Source: Cryptomeria japonica
Lineage: Eukaryota > Streptophyta > Pinopsida > Cupressales > Cupressaceae
Direction: 5' to 3'
DNA length: 64,000 nucleotides
Assembly: GCF_030272615.1 (NCBI RefSeq)
Contig: NC_081412.1
Location: 18,823,932-18,887,931, forward strand
The notes beneath the pieces are model-generated. The model was not told the origin of the DNA. It did not search any database and saw only the letters and a program-made list of their open reading frames with translations. Numbering within the stretch: the stretch's first letter is position 1; each line of letters starts with the position of its first letter. Positions 20,731 through 31,144 of the stretch are shown here, one piece after another. Made by a program: the position numbers and the translations under genes.

Positions 20731-23290
20731 ACTAGAGGTCAATAGGACTAGTGAGGTCAGCCGGTTTGGCTTGACTACCGGTTGCCTTTGGAGTCTCCAT
20801 CTGAGTGCTTTTTGCCACTTCTTCTTTTTCTTCTTATTTTTCTTCTCCGCTTCTTTTCACTTCTCCTCTTCCTTTTCCTCCTCTTCTTTTTTCTTCTCTG
20901 CTTCTTTCCGCTTCTCCTCTTCCTTTTCCCTCCTCTTCTTTCTTCTTCTTCTCATCTTCTCGTTTCTTTTTCTCTTCTTCCTCTTTTCTCTTTTCCTCCT
21001 CTTTCCTTTTCTTCTCCTCTTCATCCTTCTTCTTCTTCTCCTCTTCATCCTTCTTCTTCTTCTCCTCTTCATCCTTCATCTTTTCTTTTTCCTTTTTCCT
21101 CCTCTTCTCTTCTTTCCGCTTTTCTTCATCTTCATCTTCTTTCTTTTTCTTCTCCTCCTCTTTCTTTTTCTTTTCTTCCTCTTGTTTTCTGTTTTCTTCT
21201 TCATCTTCCTGTCTCTTCTTTTTTGCTTCCTTTCTTTTCTCCTCCTCTGCTTGTTTTCTCTTGTCTTCCTCCTATTTCTCCTATCTTTGAGCTTCTGCTG
21301 GTGCATATGGAGTAACATTTTCACCATCTAAGCGTCAACATTGATGGGTTCCATTTGCTCAGTTAAATATTCTCCTTCACTGTTATACACCTCATCTAGA
21401 TTATTGATTTCCGATTCTTGCTTAGCTTGCCGGTTTGCTTCTACCACTTGATGCATCTTCAGAGAATTTTGTGCATGAAAGTGGGTATCTTTTACCACTT
21501 CAGAGGCTTTTCCTTCCAGTAACTGGAGTCTTCTTGTTCTCATGAAGAAGAGACCTTTATATTTATCCACCACCTCATAGAGTTCTGAGTTGGATACATC
21601 AGGAAAATATTGTGCAAATATTTCCTCCCTTATTTCCTATTCTTTCTCAATGGCAATGCGCCATTTGTTATCCAAAGAATTATATAAAGAATCAGATACA
21701 TCAAACCTAATATCTGATGGTGATCGGTCCTAGACACATAGATAATTAATAACTTCTTGTTCTACTTCATCTTTCCCTACATCGGAAAGATCATCAAAAT
21801 ACTCTTTTAAATCACTAAGAAATTTTCTTCTAATATTTTTGATAATCCTTTGACAATGTGTCAAAGGTTTGTAAAAAGAAATGTCAATATTTACCGGTGT
21901 TGATGTTGCCAGTTCACTCTTTGTTTTCTTCCTCATTTTCCTTGTCTTCTTTGGATTTTCTTCAAACATAGTGTCCTCAGAGTCCGATGTGGTATCTTTT
22001 GTCTTCCTCTTTCTCTCAAAGACCTTTGCAGGTGCAGCTTCTAGTTTCTTCTTTGCTGGTGACCACTTGGTCACTTTGGGGCTTGTAGGAGTAACTGGTG
22101 CTGATGCAGATGGCACTTCCTTTGCCTTCTTCACTAAAGGTTCTTTTCCTTTCTTTGTTGAGGGTTCCTCAACTGGTGTTACTCTTTCTAGGTCGGTTCC
22201 GGTTCTCTTTGCCTTTGGATCAAGAGGTGAGGCAATAAGGGTAGAGGCATACCCTTCCAGCATGTCATTCATTACCTCATAGCCCATAGGATCCACTTCT
22301 TCCTATCTAGGCTCAATAGCCTCCATTAGGCATTCATCCACTTTAATGGTGAAACAGATATCATCTTCATATTTCTTGATAATATCACCTAATATTCTCA
22401 CCCTTTGACTCATTTTGCATCTAAACTCATCAAAATATTTGTTCAGAACTTCTGGATAGTCAGTCCCAACTGCTTGTAGGCTTTCCTTGATTTGCTTGGT
22501 TATCGGTTGGTCAGTAGACCACTGGACATCACCTACTCCTGGAAAGTAGCCTTGGAAGTAAAAGAACAACCCAACCAGTAGTTGTCTGAACTTGAACCTC
22601 AATGCATTGTCCTGCTTGATAGAGGTTAGGTTTATCAAGAGTTGCCTATGCATATAGGTGCATAAGTCAAATGATGCATCTTCTTTTATCATCCTATAGG
22701 TGGTATTTAGTGCTACAGTAGAGACAAAATTGATTTTGCTAGCAGAGAACGTTCGATAACCTATCACCATGTAGGCATACTTGACTAGATCATCCTTGAT
22801 TGAGTTGACGTTCATTCCATGTGAGTCACTCATTGAACTAGTGAGCTTGGACATTTCAGTCTTGCTAATCTTCCTTAGGGCCGATACATCACCGATGTTG
22901 CAGAAACCGGTGATGACATGAATCACTTCTGGTGTGATATCATGCATCCGTTCTAAGTACATCTTATCACTGTGTACTCTGCTCAAAATAATGTGAATGT
23001 GATCATTCATGAAATCTTCTTAGGAAATAGAAGTTACATTATGGAGCTTCTTCTTTTCCAGGATGCTAAACTCTAGTTTGATATTTTTATCCTTCTCACA
23101 GAATAGACCTAGTTGGGTATGGATTGCAAGGGATCCTAGGTCTTCAATCTTGCAGTCAATGAAATCTGAAATCCCTTCTTCCACTATAACCCCAATGGCT
23201 ATTTGGGATAGGGCATTGTATCTAGCCTTTTGTTGAATGAAGTCCATTGAATCAATAGGTGCACTAGAGCTAGCATGAGATGCGGAAGCA
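20731..23290 (-). pseudogene. RE4 ORF2: large protein of unknown family
   Basis: One minus-strand frame runs from about 23290 (first Met at 23247) through the K/E tract with single in-frame stops at 23020, 22303, 21730, between 21730 and 21573, at 21328 and 21076. The first ~320 codons are mixed helical sequence without a recognised domain (segments EDLGSLAIHTQLGLFCE, DITPEVIHVITGFCN, FKFRQLLVGLFFYFQGYFPG). Next comes a Pro/Lys/Thr-rich linker with three basic clusters resembling nuclear localisation signals (KKGKEPLVKKAKE, ERKRKTKD, KKTRKMRKKTK). A short helical part follows (SFYKPLTHCQRIIKNIRRKF), then the charged tract. No catalytic motif was seen. A distant relation to plant transposon-associated or mobile-domain proteins is conceivable but cannot be supported. 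Stop codons make it non-functional here. Confidence 0.7.
20790..21327 (-). repeat. K/E-rich low-complexity coding tract in RE4 ORF2
   Basis: About 500 bp almost purely pyrimidine on the plus strand and purine on the minus. The minus strand encodes long Lys/Glu runs (such as EEEKKKKDEEEKKKKDEEEK). Part is a regular 24-bp repeat (unit phases 21019, 21043, 21067). Alternating K and E blocks of this kind form long charged helices in other proteins. Plus-strand Ser/Phe/Leu frames here are mirror images of this tract. Confidence 0.85.
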
Positions 23291-23739
23291 ATGATAAAAT
23301 AGAGACAACTCGGAAAATACCTTTCAAAAATTCAGAATTAGGGCTTGCCGATTCCACTTTGCTTCACACTGCTTCGGTTTGCAGAGATACCACTTTGTGT
23401 TCTATACTCCTCTAGCAGATGTTTCCTTCAAATTCTCCTTTAGGATTTTGATAAATTTTTTCAATCGCAATGTGAATCGCTTTCCTTCACTCTGCACTTA
23501 AAAAAAAACTTCTTCACCCAAAAAATGATAGTGAGAAAAGACTTCAAAATTCCTTTTAAAAATATTCCTCACCTACCGTAATAAATTCTCTATCATTAGG
23601 GCATAAACCCTAATTTGCCTTTTTACCATTTCTGGTCTTCTACCAAATGACAGGTATCACATGCCGGTTAAGGTCTTTTACCGGTGTGGACTAGGGGCTC
23701 GAGATATTTCACCATTTGCTCCCCCTAAGATTTTGAAGC
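23291..23739 (-). other. RE4 spacer between ORF1 and ORF2
   Basis: About 450 bp with no sustained frame. It includes a plus-strand ctccccctaagat run near 23720 beside the ORF1 stop, another PPT-like G-run on the minus strand. Confidence 0.5.
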
Positions 23740-25020
23740 TTAGTTTGCCGGTTCAGTAACTTCTACACTAGGTGCAGAAACCGGTTCTTCTTGTAACACT
23801 TCATCAGACTTCTTCTTCCATACTTTCTTTATGTCCGATTGAACAGTTTCAACATCAATCTTTCCTTCCAGAGTGACCCGTATATCATCTGATATGTTCT
23901 TTCTCATCCTACAGAATCTAGCTGTGTGACCCGATTTGTTGCAATGATAGCAAACCATTCCAGGTGCTCTCTAAGGTCCATTATTCATGTTTCCATTCTT
24001 CCTTCTACATGTTGCAGCAGTGTGACCATGACCATGACAAATCCAATAGTTTTCTCTCCATCCGGTTGTCGCTTGATAGCCACCGCTACCTGACTGATTG
24101 TTGTTGGTAATAAACTGGTTTGGATTCTAGTTCCCAGAGGATTCAGGAAAAACTCCTTGACTCCTTTGAGGATACCTTTCAGTGTTGTGCACAACAAACC
24201 TGCATTCAAATGCTCTATGCCCAAACTTATTGCATGCATAATAGTTACCATTGAATCTATTGGGTCTAGCCTTATCATTTACAAAATAAGGAAAATTATT
24301 GTAGGCCTTACTTCTACATACATTGGCAGTGTGTCCATCCTTAAGGTAGTTAAAGCAAACAGGTTTGAACTTTTTTTTACCTTTATCCTTTGGTGTCGAT
24401 TGCTTCTTTGATGCTCCATCTTTTGTACCAGAGGTTTCACCTTCCTCATAACCGAAGAAACCAAGTCCAGTCTTATTCTTTACTAGTTTAACTAATTCCA
24501 GCTTTTGCTCTAGCTTGACAATACTTTTATTGAACTTAGCAAGTATTTCCATTGACTCAGAGAGTTCCTTGGAAATAGCAGCATTTGTTTCCAATAGGTT
24601 TGCATTCTCAGAGACAACAATGTTCAGTTCTCCTTGCATGTCTTCATTTTCCACTTTACTCTCACGGAGTTGAGCGGTTAGGGCACTGATTTCCTGTTTT
24701 AGTTTGGAGATCTCATGATCCTTATCTTTTACCAGATCCTCAGTCTTTCTCCTATTCTCTAGCTCCTGACACATTCTGATGGTTAGTCCTTCCAACTCTT
24801 TTCTTAGATTGGCATTAGAATTATTTAGTTTTTCCACTTCTTGAATTAGAGCTTCCATGTCTGCTTCATCAGAGGAACTATTTTCAGTTAGCTCCATCAG
24901 CTTTTCAGCATGCTCTCTTCTTTTTGCCTGAGAGGCCTTATATTTGACCATAAGTTCATCATAGGCTTGTTTAGACTGAGTGAGCCGATGAGTAAGTTCC
25001 CTCATAGTATATTCCCCCAT
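23740..25020 (-). pseudogene. RE4 ORF1: gag-like coiled-coil protein with four zinc knuckles
   Basis: Minus-strand frame of 427 codons starting MGEYTMRELTHRLTQSKQ (25020), chosen because it is the first ATG inside the PBS; the in-frame Met at 25128 lies in the LTR. Residues 1 to about 200 form a long coiled coil (LRKELEGLTIRMCQELENRR, ISALTAQLRESKVENEDMQG). Then a GLGFFGYEEGE motif, a Lys-rich stretch, and four CCHC-type knuckles: CFNYLKDGHTANVC, YYACNKFGHRAFEC, YWICHGHGHTAATC and CYHCNKSGHTARFC. Only the last is complete; each of the first three has Tyr at a Cys position. Two TAG stops (24127-24129 and near 23970) interrupt the frame. The layout matches the second half of RE7 gag, not a full capsid. 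Likely role: nucleic-acid binding and particle assembly. Confidence 0.82.
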
Positions 25021-25054
25021 ATCTCCTTTCAAGTGGTTAGACTTATAGAAAGGT

Positions 25055-25068
25055 TGGCTCTGATACCA
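25055..25068 (-). other. RE4 primer-binding site (tRNA-iMet)
   Basis: The minus strand reads TGGTATCAGAGCCA two bases inside the 5' LTR, an exact match to the complement of the plant initiator tRNA-Met 3' end as remembered. Confidence 0.88.
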
Positions 25069-25070
25069 AT

Positions 25071-26202
25071 TGATGAATACTAAGAGGGGGGGTGAATTAG
25101 TATACCAAAAAATACTGAACTCAAACACTTAAATAGTCTAGCAGTAAACTGGTAAAACAGTCTTACTGACAAACCAGTTAACACATATACAAACCAAACA
25201 ACAAATAATGCATTCACCCATAGAAGCACAATCACCATAACACAAGATATTTGACGTGGAAACCCAAATGGGAAAAACCACGGTGAGATGAAACTCACAA
25301 GTAACTATCTATAGAATAGTACCCGGACCGGTTAAGGTCATACAATGTTCTTTACCAGAATAGATCCCGTTAGGAATCTCAATCTCTGTTAGGAGATAAG
25401 TCTGATTAAAGACTACCTTGTAAGAGGATTTAAGATCCACTAATGTGAACCACCTTGTTAGAGGATTTACAAAGGCTTTGCTGGACCTACCCAGTTAAGG
25501 GTCTTCAGACTTGTCGAAGATGTAAGTATTCAACAAGTGAATGATCTAGATACTAGCACAGTATGCTTGGTTAGATCCATTGAAGCTCACTATTAATGCA
25601 TTTTGCATTACTTCAATCTTCAGACACTTCACACTCCTGTTACTTCACACAGACTTCCTATCTTCTCTTATGATTTCTCATACAAAGCTCATGCAATATC
25701 AAAAACCCAACAACACCTAAAACCCTAGACATGATATCCTTATAAAGGAATCTGGTTTCATGTCGGTCCAATAGGATTACATTGCAAGTTCCTAGGTTTA
25801 GTGTACCTAGACATATTTGGTAACACGGCACAAAAGCACCGCCAGAGTGTCCACACCACCAAACAATCGGTGGATGGTAACTCATCACAAAATGCTGGTT
25901 GGTAACTCAGCACAAAGTATTACTGATTCAGACAAAATACCAGTTGTCGGTTTTGACAAAATGAAGACTAGGAAATATGTGTTGTGTCACTTCTCTTCTT
26001 CATACCACTTGAGATCCTCAAACCGCTTGGGGTCTTCATGCCGCTTAAGACTGGTAAACACTTTCTGCAAAACACCAATAGTCTAAAAGACTATAATACA
26101 TGATATCGGTTGAGCTTTAACTCATACAAACAAAAAGTGATCTCAAGGCAAGTGTGTGTCCATCAATGACAATCACAACATCAATCATCAAAATTGCCAA
26201 CA
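25071..26202 (-). repeat. RE4 5' LTR
   Basis: 1132 bp, tgatgaatactaagaggggg to aaattgccaaca, matching 18540-19662. Differences by eye are mostly single bases plus a small duplication around 25880-25910 (tggtaactca repeated). Confidence 0.93.
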
Positions 26203-26207
26203 ATTTA
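26203..26207. other. Right target-site duplication of RE4 (attta)
   Basis: Second copy of attta at the RE4 boundary, followed by flanking tggtcaagtctg. Confidence 0.92.
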
Positions 26208-26559
26208 TGGTCAAGTCTGACCAAATTGCACAAATAAATTATTGACACTTGGGGAACATCCTTAATAGTGATATTCAAAAGTATCCTTACACTTATGAAA
26301 ATTTAATTCTATATTTTTCTCATAAAATAATCTATGACAATTATCTCTAAAGATGGGATCAACATCTACTTACACTTAAAAATTGACACCCAAATTTCAA
26401 CCCCACCTCAAAATATTTCTCTATCATGCCCATGTTGGTTTAGCTACGCAATCCCCCACTCCAATTCTATTTCAAATATTGTTTTGAAGCAATTGACAAT
26501 ATTTTGTGAAATTTGTCCCATTCATGGGTTGGGAAGGGTTAATCCTTGTCTCAAGGGTA

Positions 26560-27032
26560 ATGAGGACTCAAGTGAGGTGTGGACGATGCCAGAGAAAGGA
26601 TGGATAAAAATCAATTTTGATGGAGTTTCTTGGGGAAACCTAGGGATTTTAGATGCAGGGTATAGAATGGAAAAGTGCTCTTCAAACGGGCTAAGAGATT
26701 GCAAGATGGTATGAATAATGAGGTTGAGGTGCACACTATATTGTTGGGGTTAGAATTAGCTAACAACATAAATTCCAAAAGGTACATCTAAAAGGGGACT
26801 CAAAAATTATAGTGGAAGCTATTATGAAGGGGGCATCACCTAGTTGGAGAATCAACAAGTTTTTTTTTATTATTTGTTCAAAGCTTCTATCCTACCAATA
26901 ATTTAGGATATCCCACATTCAGAGAGCAGGAAATGGGGTGGCAGACTTGCTATCAAATATGGCCTGTGAGTTGGAAAGGTTTGCCATGAAATGGTGGGGT
27001 GGTGATGGTACAAGTGTGCATTGGCCACCTTA
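26560..27032 (+). pseudogene. LINE-derived RNase H domain (RVT_3 type)
   Basis: Start of the domain: EKGWIKINFDGVSWGN, where the Asp is the first catalytic residue and plant LINE RNase H reads W-x-K-x-N-x-DG. After frame changes: LGLELANNINSKR, then LKGDSKIIVEAIMKG (catalytic Asp in GDSK), then WRINKFFFIICSKL, and finally HIQRAGNGVADLLSNMA, the His...N-x-x-AD C-terminal motif. At least two frameshifts and several stops. No matching RT was found just upstream, so this is a detached 3' piece of a LINE. Confidence 0.8.
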
Positions 27033-27352
27033 ATAAATTTAAAATTGAACTCTCAATGTGATAAGAATTTATTCATCCACTAGATGCCATGATTGCTTAA
27101 GTGGTACACTTAGGTGACCATTGATGGCCATTTGAGCTCGCACGACTCTGATAGAATTCCTTAAATGCCATGTATGGAGTTGGTGGGCAAAAGGGTGGCA
27201 GGAAGAGAGGGACAAGTCATTCATTATGGAGGAATTACAAGTTGAGTGAGCATTTACTTGCACTCACTACCCCAAAAGTTGGTAATTCATCCCTTGTTGC
27301 AGTTATGTGTTGGCAGAGTTAAGAGAGGCAAAGACAAAGTGACAAAGCAGCC
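27033..27352. other. Unassigned DNA downstream of the LINE relic
   Basis: No clear frame or repeat. It may be LINE 3' untranslated sequence. Confidence 0.4.
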
Positions 27353-27882
27353 ATGGAAGTGAACTTCACACTTAAAACCAAAAAGCAGTTGTGCCCATTT
27401 TTGGGAGAGGTCACAAAGAGAAGACTCCATGGGATGTTCCTTTTCCAGGACAAGGATTTGATTAAGTGTGTCTATTTAATTCTAGGGATGGCCTTTTGCA
27501 ATCTTAGACATCATTACCACACAAATATGGATGTGCATTCGATGATTATGGCATGGGTGTTGGATCTTGGTGATTTTATGGAGGTTATAAAGAAGATGAT
27601 GGAGTCACTTGTGCACAGTGACTACTTGTTAGGCATGGACTCCATAACAGATAGGAAAATTTGGTTGTAGGGCTCAATGTTAGTGAGGGAAGGGAAATTG
27701 TGCCGCATGAACGTTTTAAGAAACCTTTAGCATTCATTCACTGGCCAGAGGATTCTGGAAGAGCTCACCGTAGGGAAGAAGCAAAACATGGATGGGAAGG
27801 ACTAAAAATGGTGGTGGAAATTAAGGAATTGGATGACATAATTCGTGAAGCCAAGAGGGACACTGGAGTCGTGGAAGGTTGA
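27353..27882 (+). other. Two overlapping short frames, product unknown
   Basis: Frames of 105 codons (27353-27670, begins MEVNFTLKTKKQL) and 73 codons (27661-27882, contains GLNVSEGREIVPHERFKK and a charged helix) overlap by ten bases in different frames. No family recognised and no splice or promoter evidence. They could be the decayed tail of the LINE, a gene fragment or chance frames. Confidence 0.25.
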
Positions 27883-29339
27883 CTTCTTCGTCTATACAAG
27901 AAGAAGAGGTTGTGTGATATTTTAGACAATGCAAGGGAAGGGAGTGCATAGGGTGTATGAACCTTCATCTTCCCTCTTTCTTTTTGCAATTCTCTTTTAA
28001 CTATTAATGGTTGTTCTATAAATGTTGGAAAATTTTTGAACTTGTCAGTTGGTCTACAGGATTTAATTTCTCATTAAACGGATACTGTGAAATGTTCTAC
28101 ATCTGCATGTGGATGATGGGTAGTTTTCGGGGTAGTTAGAAGTTGAATTTTTTTGGGTTTTGAGACGTTTCAAGATGTTTTTTAGATTGACAGCTGGAAA
28201 ATATATGTATCTAGTTTCCACTATTGTTGAATAAAAATTATTATTAACGATTAAAAAAAATATGTCGTAAAATTTTTGGGTGGTATAAAAATTCTCTTTA
28301 ATTTCTTTCACACTGCTTTTCACTTACATTTTGGTTGATCTAGAAATCTCTAAAATCCTTCCAATAAATATCACTTAAAAAATTTTGATTTCATTTCGAC
28401 TCAAGTTTTGCAATATGAAAAGCCACCTTTTGCATTATCCTAGGTGTTTTAAAACTATTTTAAAACTATTCATGCATTATTTCAAATTACCTCAAACATG
28501 AATGAGTAGTCAAGAAACATTTCACCACTACTCTATGTCCTCAAGTTAGGGGAATCTAGGCCTACGTACACAACATAGTATTCTATGAGAGATAGCCCAA
28601 AAGGATCCTTCTCAAAAAGAAATATCTCTTGAAATTGGCAATCTTAAACTTATAATCCATGTCTCTTCATCTTTCATTATAACTATTAATGGGTCTTGTT
28701 CTCCTCGGGTGGAGAGTATTAATGCTTCAAAACAAAGGATTGTATACCTAATATACGTTTAAATCGCACATAAAGGTTTTTAAATTAAGATATGATGGTT
28801 CACTACTTCATAAGGATAGGCATATTAATATCTCAACTTCTACATTTGTGTCCTTAGATGATTGGATTGCCAATAAAATCTAGATGATTGTTGAACAAAA
28901 ATTAAAATGATTTAGCCATCCACAACATGAATCTTAAGTCACACTTCATAACTAACAATAAGGTTTTGAATTTTTTTGGATAGATCTCAAGTGTCTTTTT
29001 TGCTTTATAAGGTCTTTTTTGGCAATTGTTACACACTCTTATTTGTGGATCTAATAGATCATTTTAGTTTTCTTATTTCTAAATAATGGGTGTGATCCAC
29101 ATGACTGTAATTTATCTTTTAAAAAAACATCAAAATAAATTAATTATTAAATAATTGTAACATTAAATTAAATAACTCTTCAATAAATTAAATAATTATA
29201 ACATAAATATTGATGGAAGATTTTAATAGAATCCTAAGAATAGAGGATATTTTATTTTAATTAACTAACTCATTTGACTTCAATTTTTTACGAATGTTTG
29301 GTGACATAGTGATGAAATATTGTTGATTTATGAAACTTT
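27883..29339. other. AT-rich DNA without recognisable genes
   Basis: Mostly A/T-rich sequence. No LTR end, coding motif or tandem array seen. Confidence 0.5.
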
Positions 29340-29609
29340 GGTTTTAATTTCGTTGTTGGAATTTTGTCGCTGTAACGACATTTTATTTTATTGTTGAAAG
29401 AACGACCAAAAATCATCGATTGACGACGAGGGAAATATTGCTGGTGTTCGTCGCAAATTGTCGTCTATATACCAATTTAAAAAAACCACAGAACGTTACA
29501 AAATGACCATTTGAAATCATCGAAAATACACCGAATTGTCATCTATTTTTCGATGAGGTGGAGAAAAATTTCATTCTCACTTCGACATATTCAATGTCGC
29601 ATGTATAGG
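29340..29609. repeat. CGTCG-rich flank, possible DNA-transposon subterminal region
   Basis: Several short motifs in both orientations: gtcgctgtaacgac, gattgacgacgaggg, gttcgtcgcaaattgtcgtc. Subterminal regions of plant CACTA elements often carry such repeats. No CACTA terminus or TSD was found, so this is tentative. Confidence 0.35.
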
Positions 29610-30845
29610 TGCTAGAAGCAATCAAGAAGGAAGACTAAGAGAGAGGGGTGAATCAGTCTTCACCAAAAATCAGATAATTAAACTCCAAATCATAAACAGA
29701 TAAACTACAACAACAAATAGATACGCAAGTTAATAGAAAAACACACAACACCAAGATTTTGACGTGGAAAACCCGATCAAGGGAAAAACAACAATGGGAA
29801 CCTACCCACAGTAAGATGATACTCTACAGTACTATGTGAAAATATTACAATGGGGATTGCACATGCATTTAGGCACACTGCTCAAAAGATATTTTCTTGG
29901 AAGGCTACAACTCTTAGGGAAGTCTCACTGACTTACAAATGATTCGGACTACAATCCAAAAGAAATGAACTACAATGATAGCATCTAAAAATGCCTGATG
30001 ACAGTTCTGGTTAAGCATAGTTGTTTGCTCAGTAACACCAATATCACCACAACACTTCACCGGATGATGAATCTCTTGTTCACACAATCACCTTTCTCTA
30101 ATAATGCAAACACAATACCGACACCTAAATTGAATAAGTGTATCAATTATATATACAAATCATCAACCTTGATAACAAGGTCAGCTAAAACCTCAATCCT
30201 CATCATACAATTACATTACATGATACAAAGATCGACCATCAGAAAAATATTATGGACCTAATTCAAATTCTCAAATGATCACATCCACCAAAAATCATGC
30301 CAAGATCAACTGCAACACGCTACACCACCAAAAATATTGCATAACACAAAAATCATCACCGATTCATAGAAATCACCAAAACTTGAAAAACGATCAATAC
30401 AGATCACCAAAACAAATAGGACATGACTAGGAAACACCAGCAAGTATGTTAGAATCATCTGAAATAGTTGCACTAACACCTCTTTTCAAATCTTCATCGA
30501 TCAACATTAGAAGGCTTAAGAACACAACCGATTAGAAACTGTCATGAAGAAAGATAGCTTGCGGAACACCAAATCATGAACCATATAAAATGAAGATACA
30601 CAAGATCATCCCAAATAATATTCCAAAGTCTCAGCACAAGATCACATCATACCAAAATATACCAGAGGGAATATCGATAGGAATATCAGTTCCTGCAAAA
30701 TAGGGATCAACAAAACCAAGCTACAAAACTGGATTAGAGAATCTTCCCAAGCTTACCGGATTAACTCATAGGAATATGTTGAAATCAATGACAATAAAAT
30801 ATCCTACTAGAAGCAATGAACAACCAAATCTAATAGATTCGAACA
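29610..30845 (-). repeat. RE5 3' LTR
   Basis: 1236 bp, tgctagaagcaatcaagaag to ccaaatctaatagattcgaaca. The right copy opens tgttagcagc. It contains the conserved block gacgtggaaaacccgatcaa...caatggga near 29761-29796 and the edge block gagaggggtgaatcag. Confidence 0.87.
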
Positions 30846-31144
30846 ATCTCCCCCTTTGGCATTGATGGCAACATATGAATGTGAAAAATAGTCAATGCAA
30901 AGAAAGAAGATGTCACCAGCAAACTCCCCCTAAGATCAAGATGGATAATGCAGTTTTTCACATGATCTCTCTCCCCCTTTGACAACAATGCCAAAGATCT
31001 CCAAAATAGGAACATGAATCCCTCTCTCCCAGGAGTACATAACCAAATCAACAAACTACTCTAGCAAAGGAGCAACACCAACACATCAATCTGGATAAAA
31101 GAATAAGGCTCTAAAATCCATCGGATCTATGCAACTCAATGCAT
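30846..31144 (-). other. RE5 polypurine tract and 3' untranslated region
   Basis: Minus-strand GCCAAAGGGGGAGATTG abuts the LTR; a second run (tctccccctttgacaac on plus) lies near 30970 and a third (actccccctaagatc) near 30925. Confidence 0.75.

Larger units (their letters stand above)
18540..26202 (-). mobile_element. RE4: non-autonomous LTR element with gag-like ORF1 and a large ORF2 of unknown family
   Basis: Complete LTR element of 7663 bp: LTRs of 1123 and 1132 bp, PBS for initiator tRNA-Met, polypurine tract, and perfect 5-bp duplication (attta). The interior (5.4 kb) is full of minus-strand coding sequence but contains no protease DSG or DTG motif, no RT FVDD box, no integrase and no RNase H. 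It encodes a coiled-coil zinc-knuckle protein (ORF1, 23740-25020) and a separate long protein (ORF2, about 20312-23290). The LTR ends and conserved LTR blocks are like those of the copia elements here, so their enzymes could in principle mobilise it (inference). Confidence 0.9.

Noticed and set aside
20771-21331. Three plus-strand frames of 160-186 codons rich in Ser, Phe and Leu
   Set aside because: They are mirror readings of the minus-strand K/E tract in RE4 ORF2; all three plus frames are open only because the strand is nearly all pyrimidine.
25055-25068. tRNA gene (sequence equal to the 3' end of tRNA-Met)
   Set aside because: Only the last 14 bases match and they abut an LTR; this is a primer-binding site.
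27353-27882. Intact host gene next to the LINE relic
   Set aside because: Short, frame-shifted, no recognised domain, no support for splicing; kept only as a low-confidence note.
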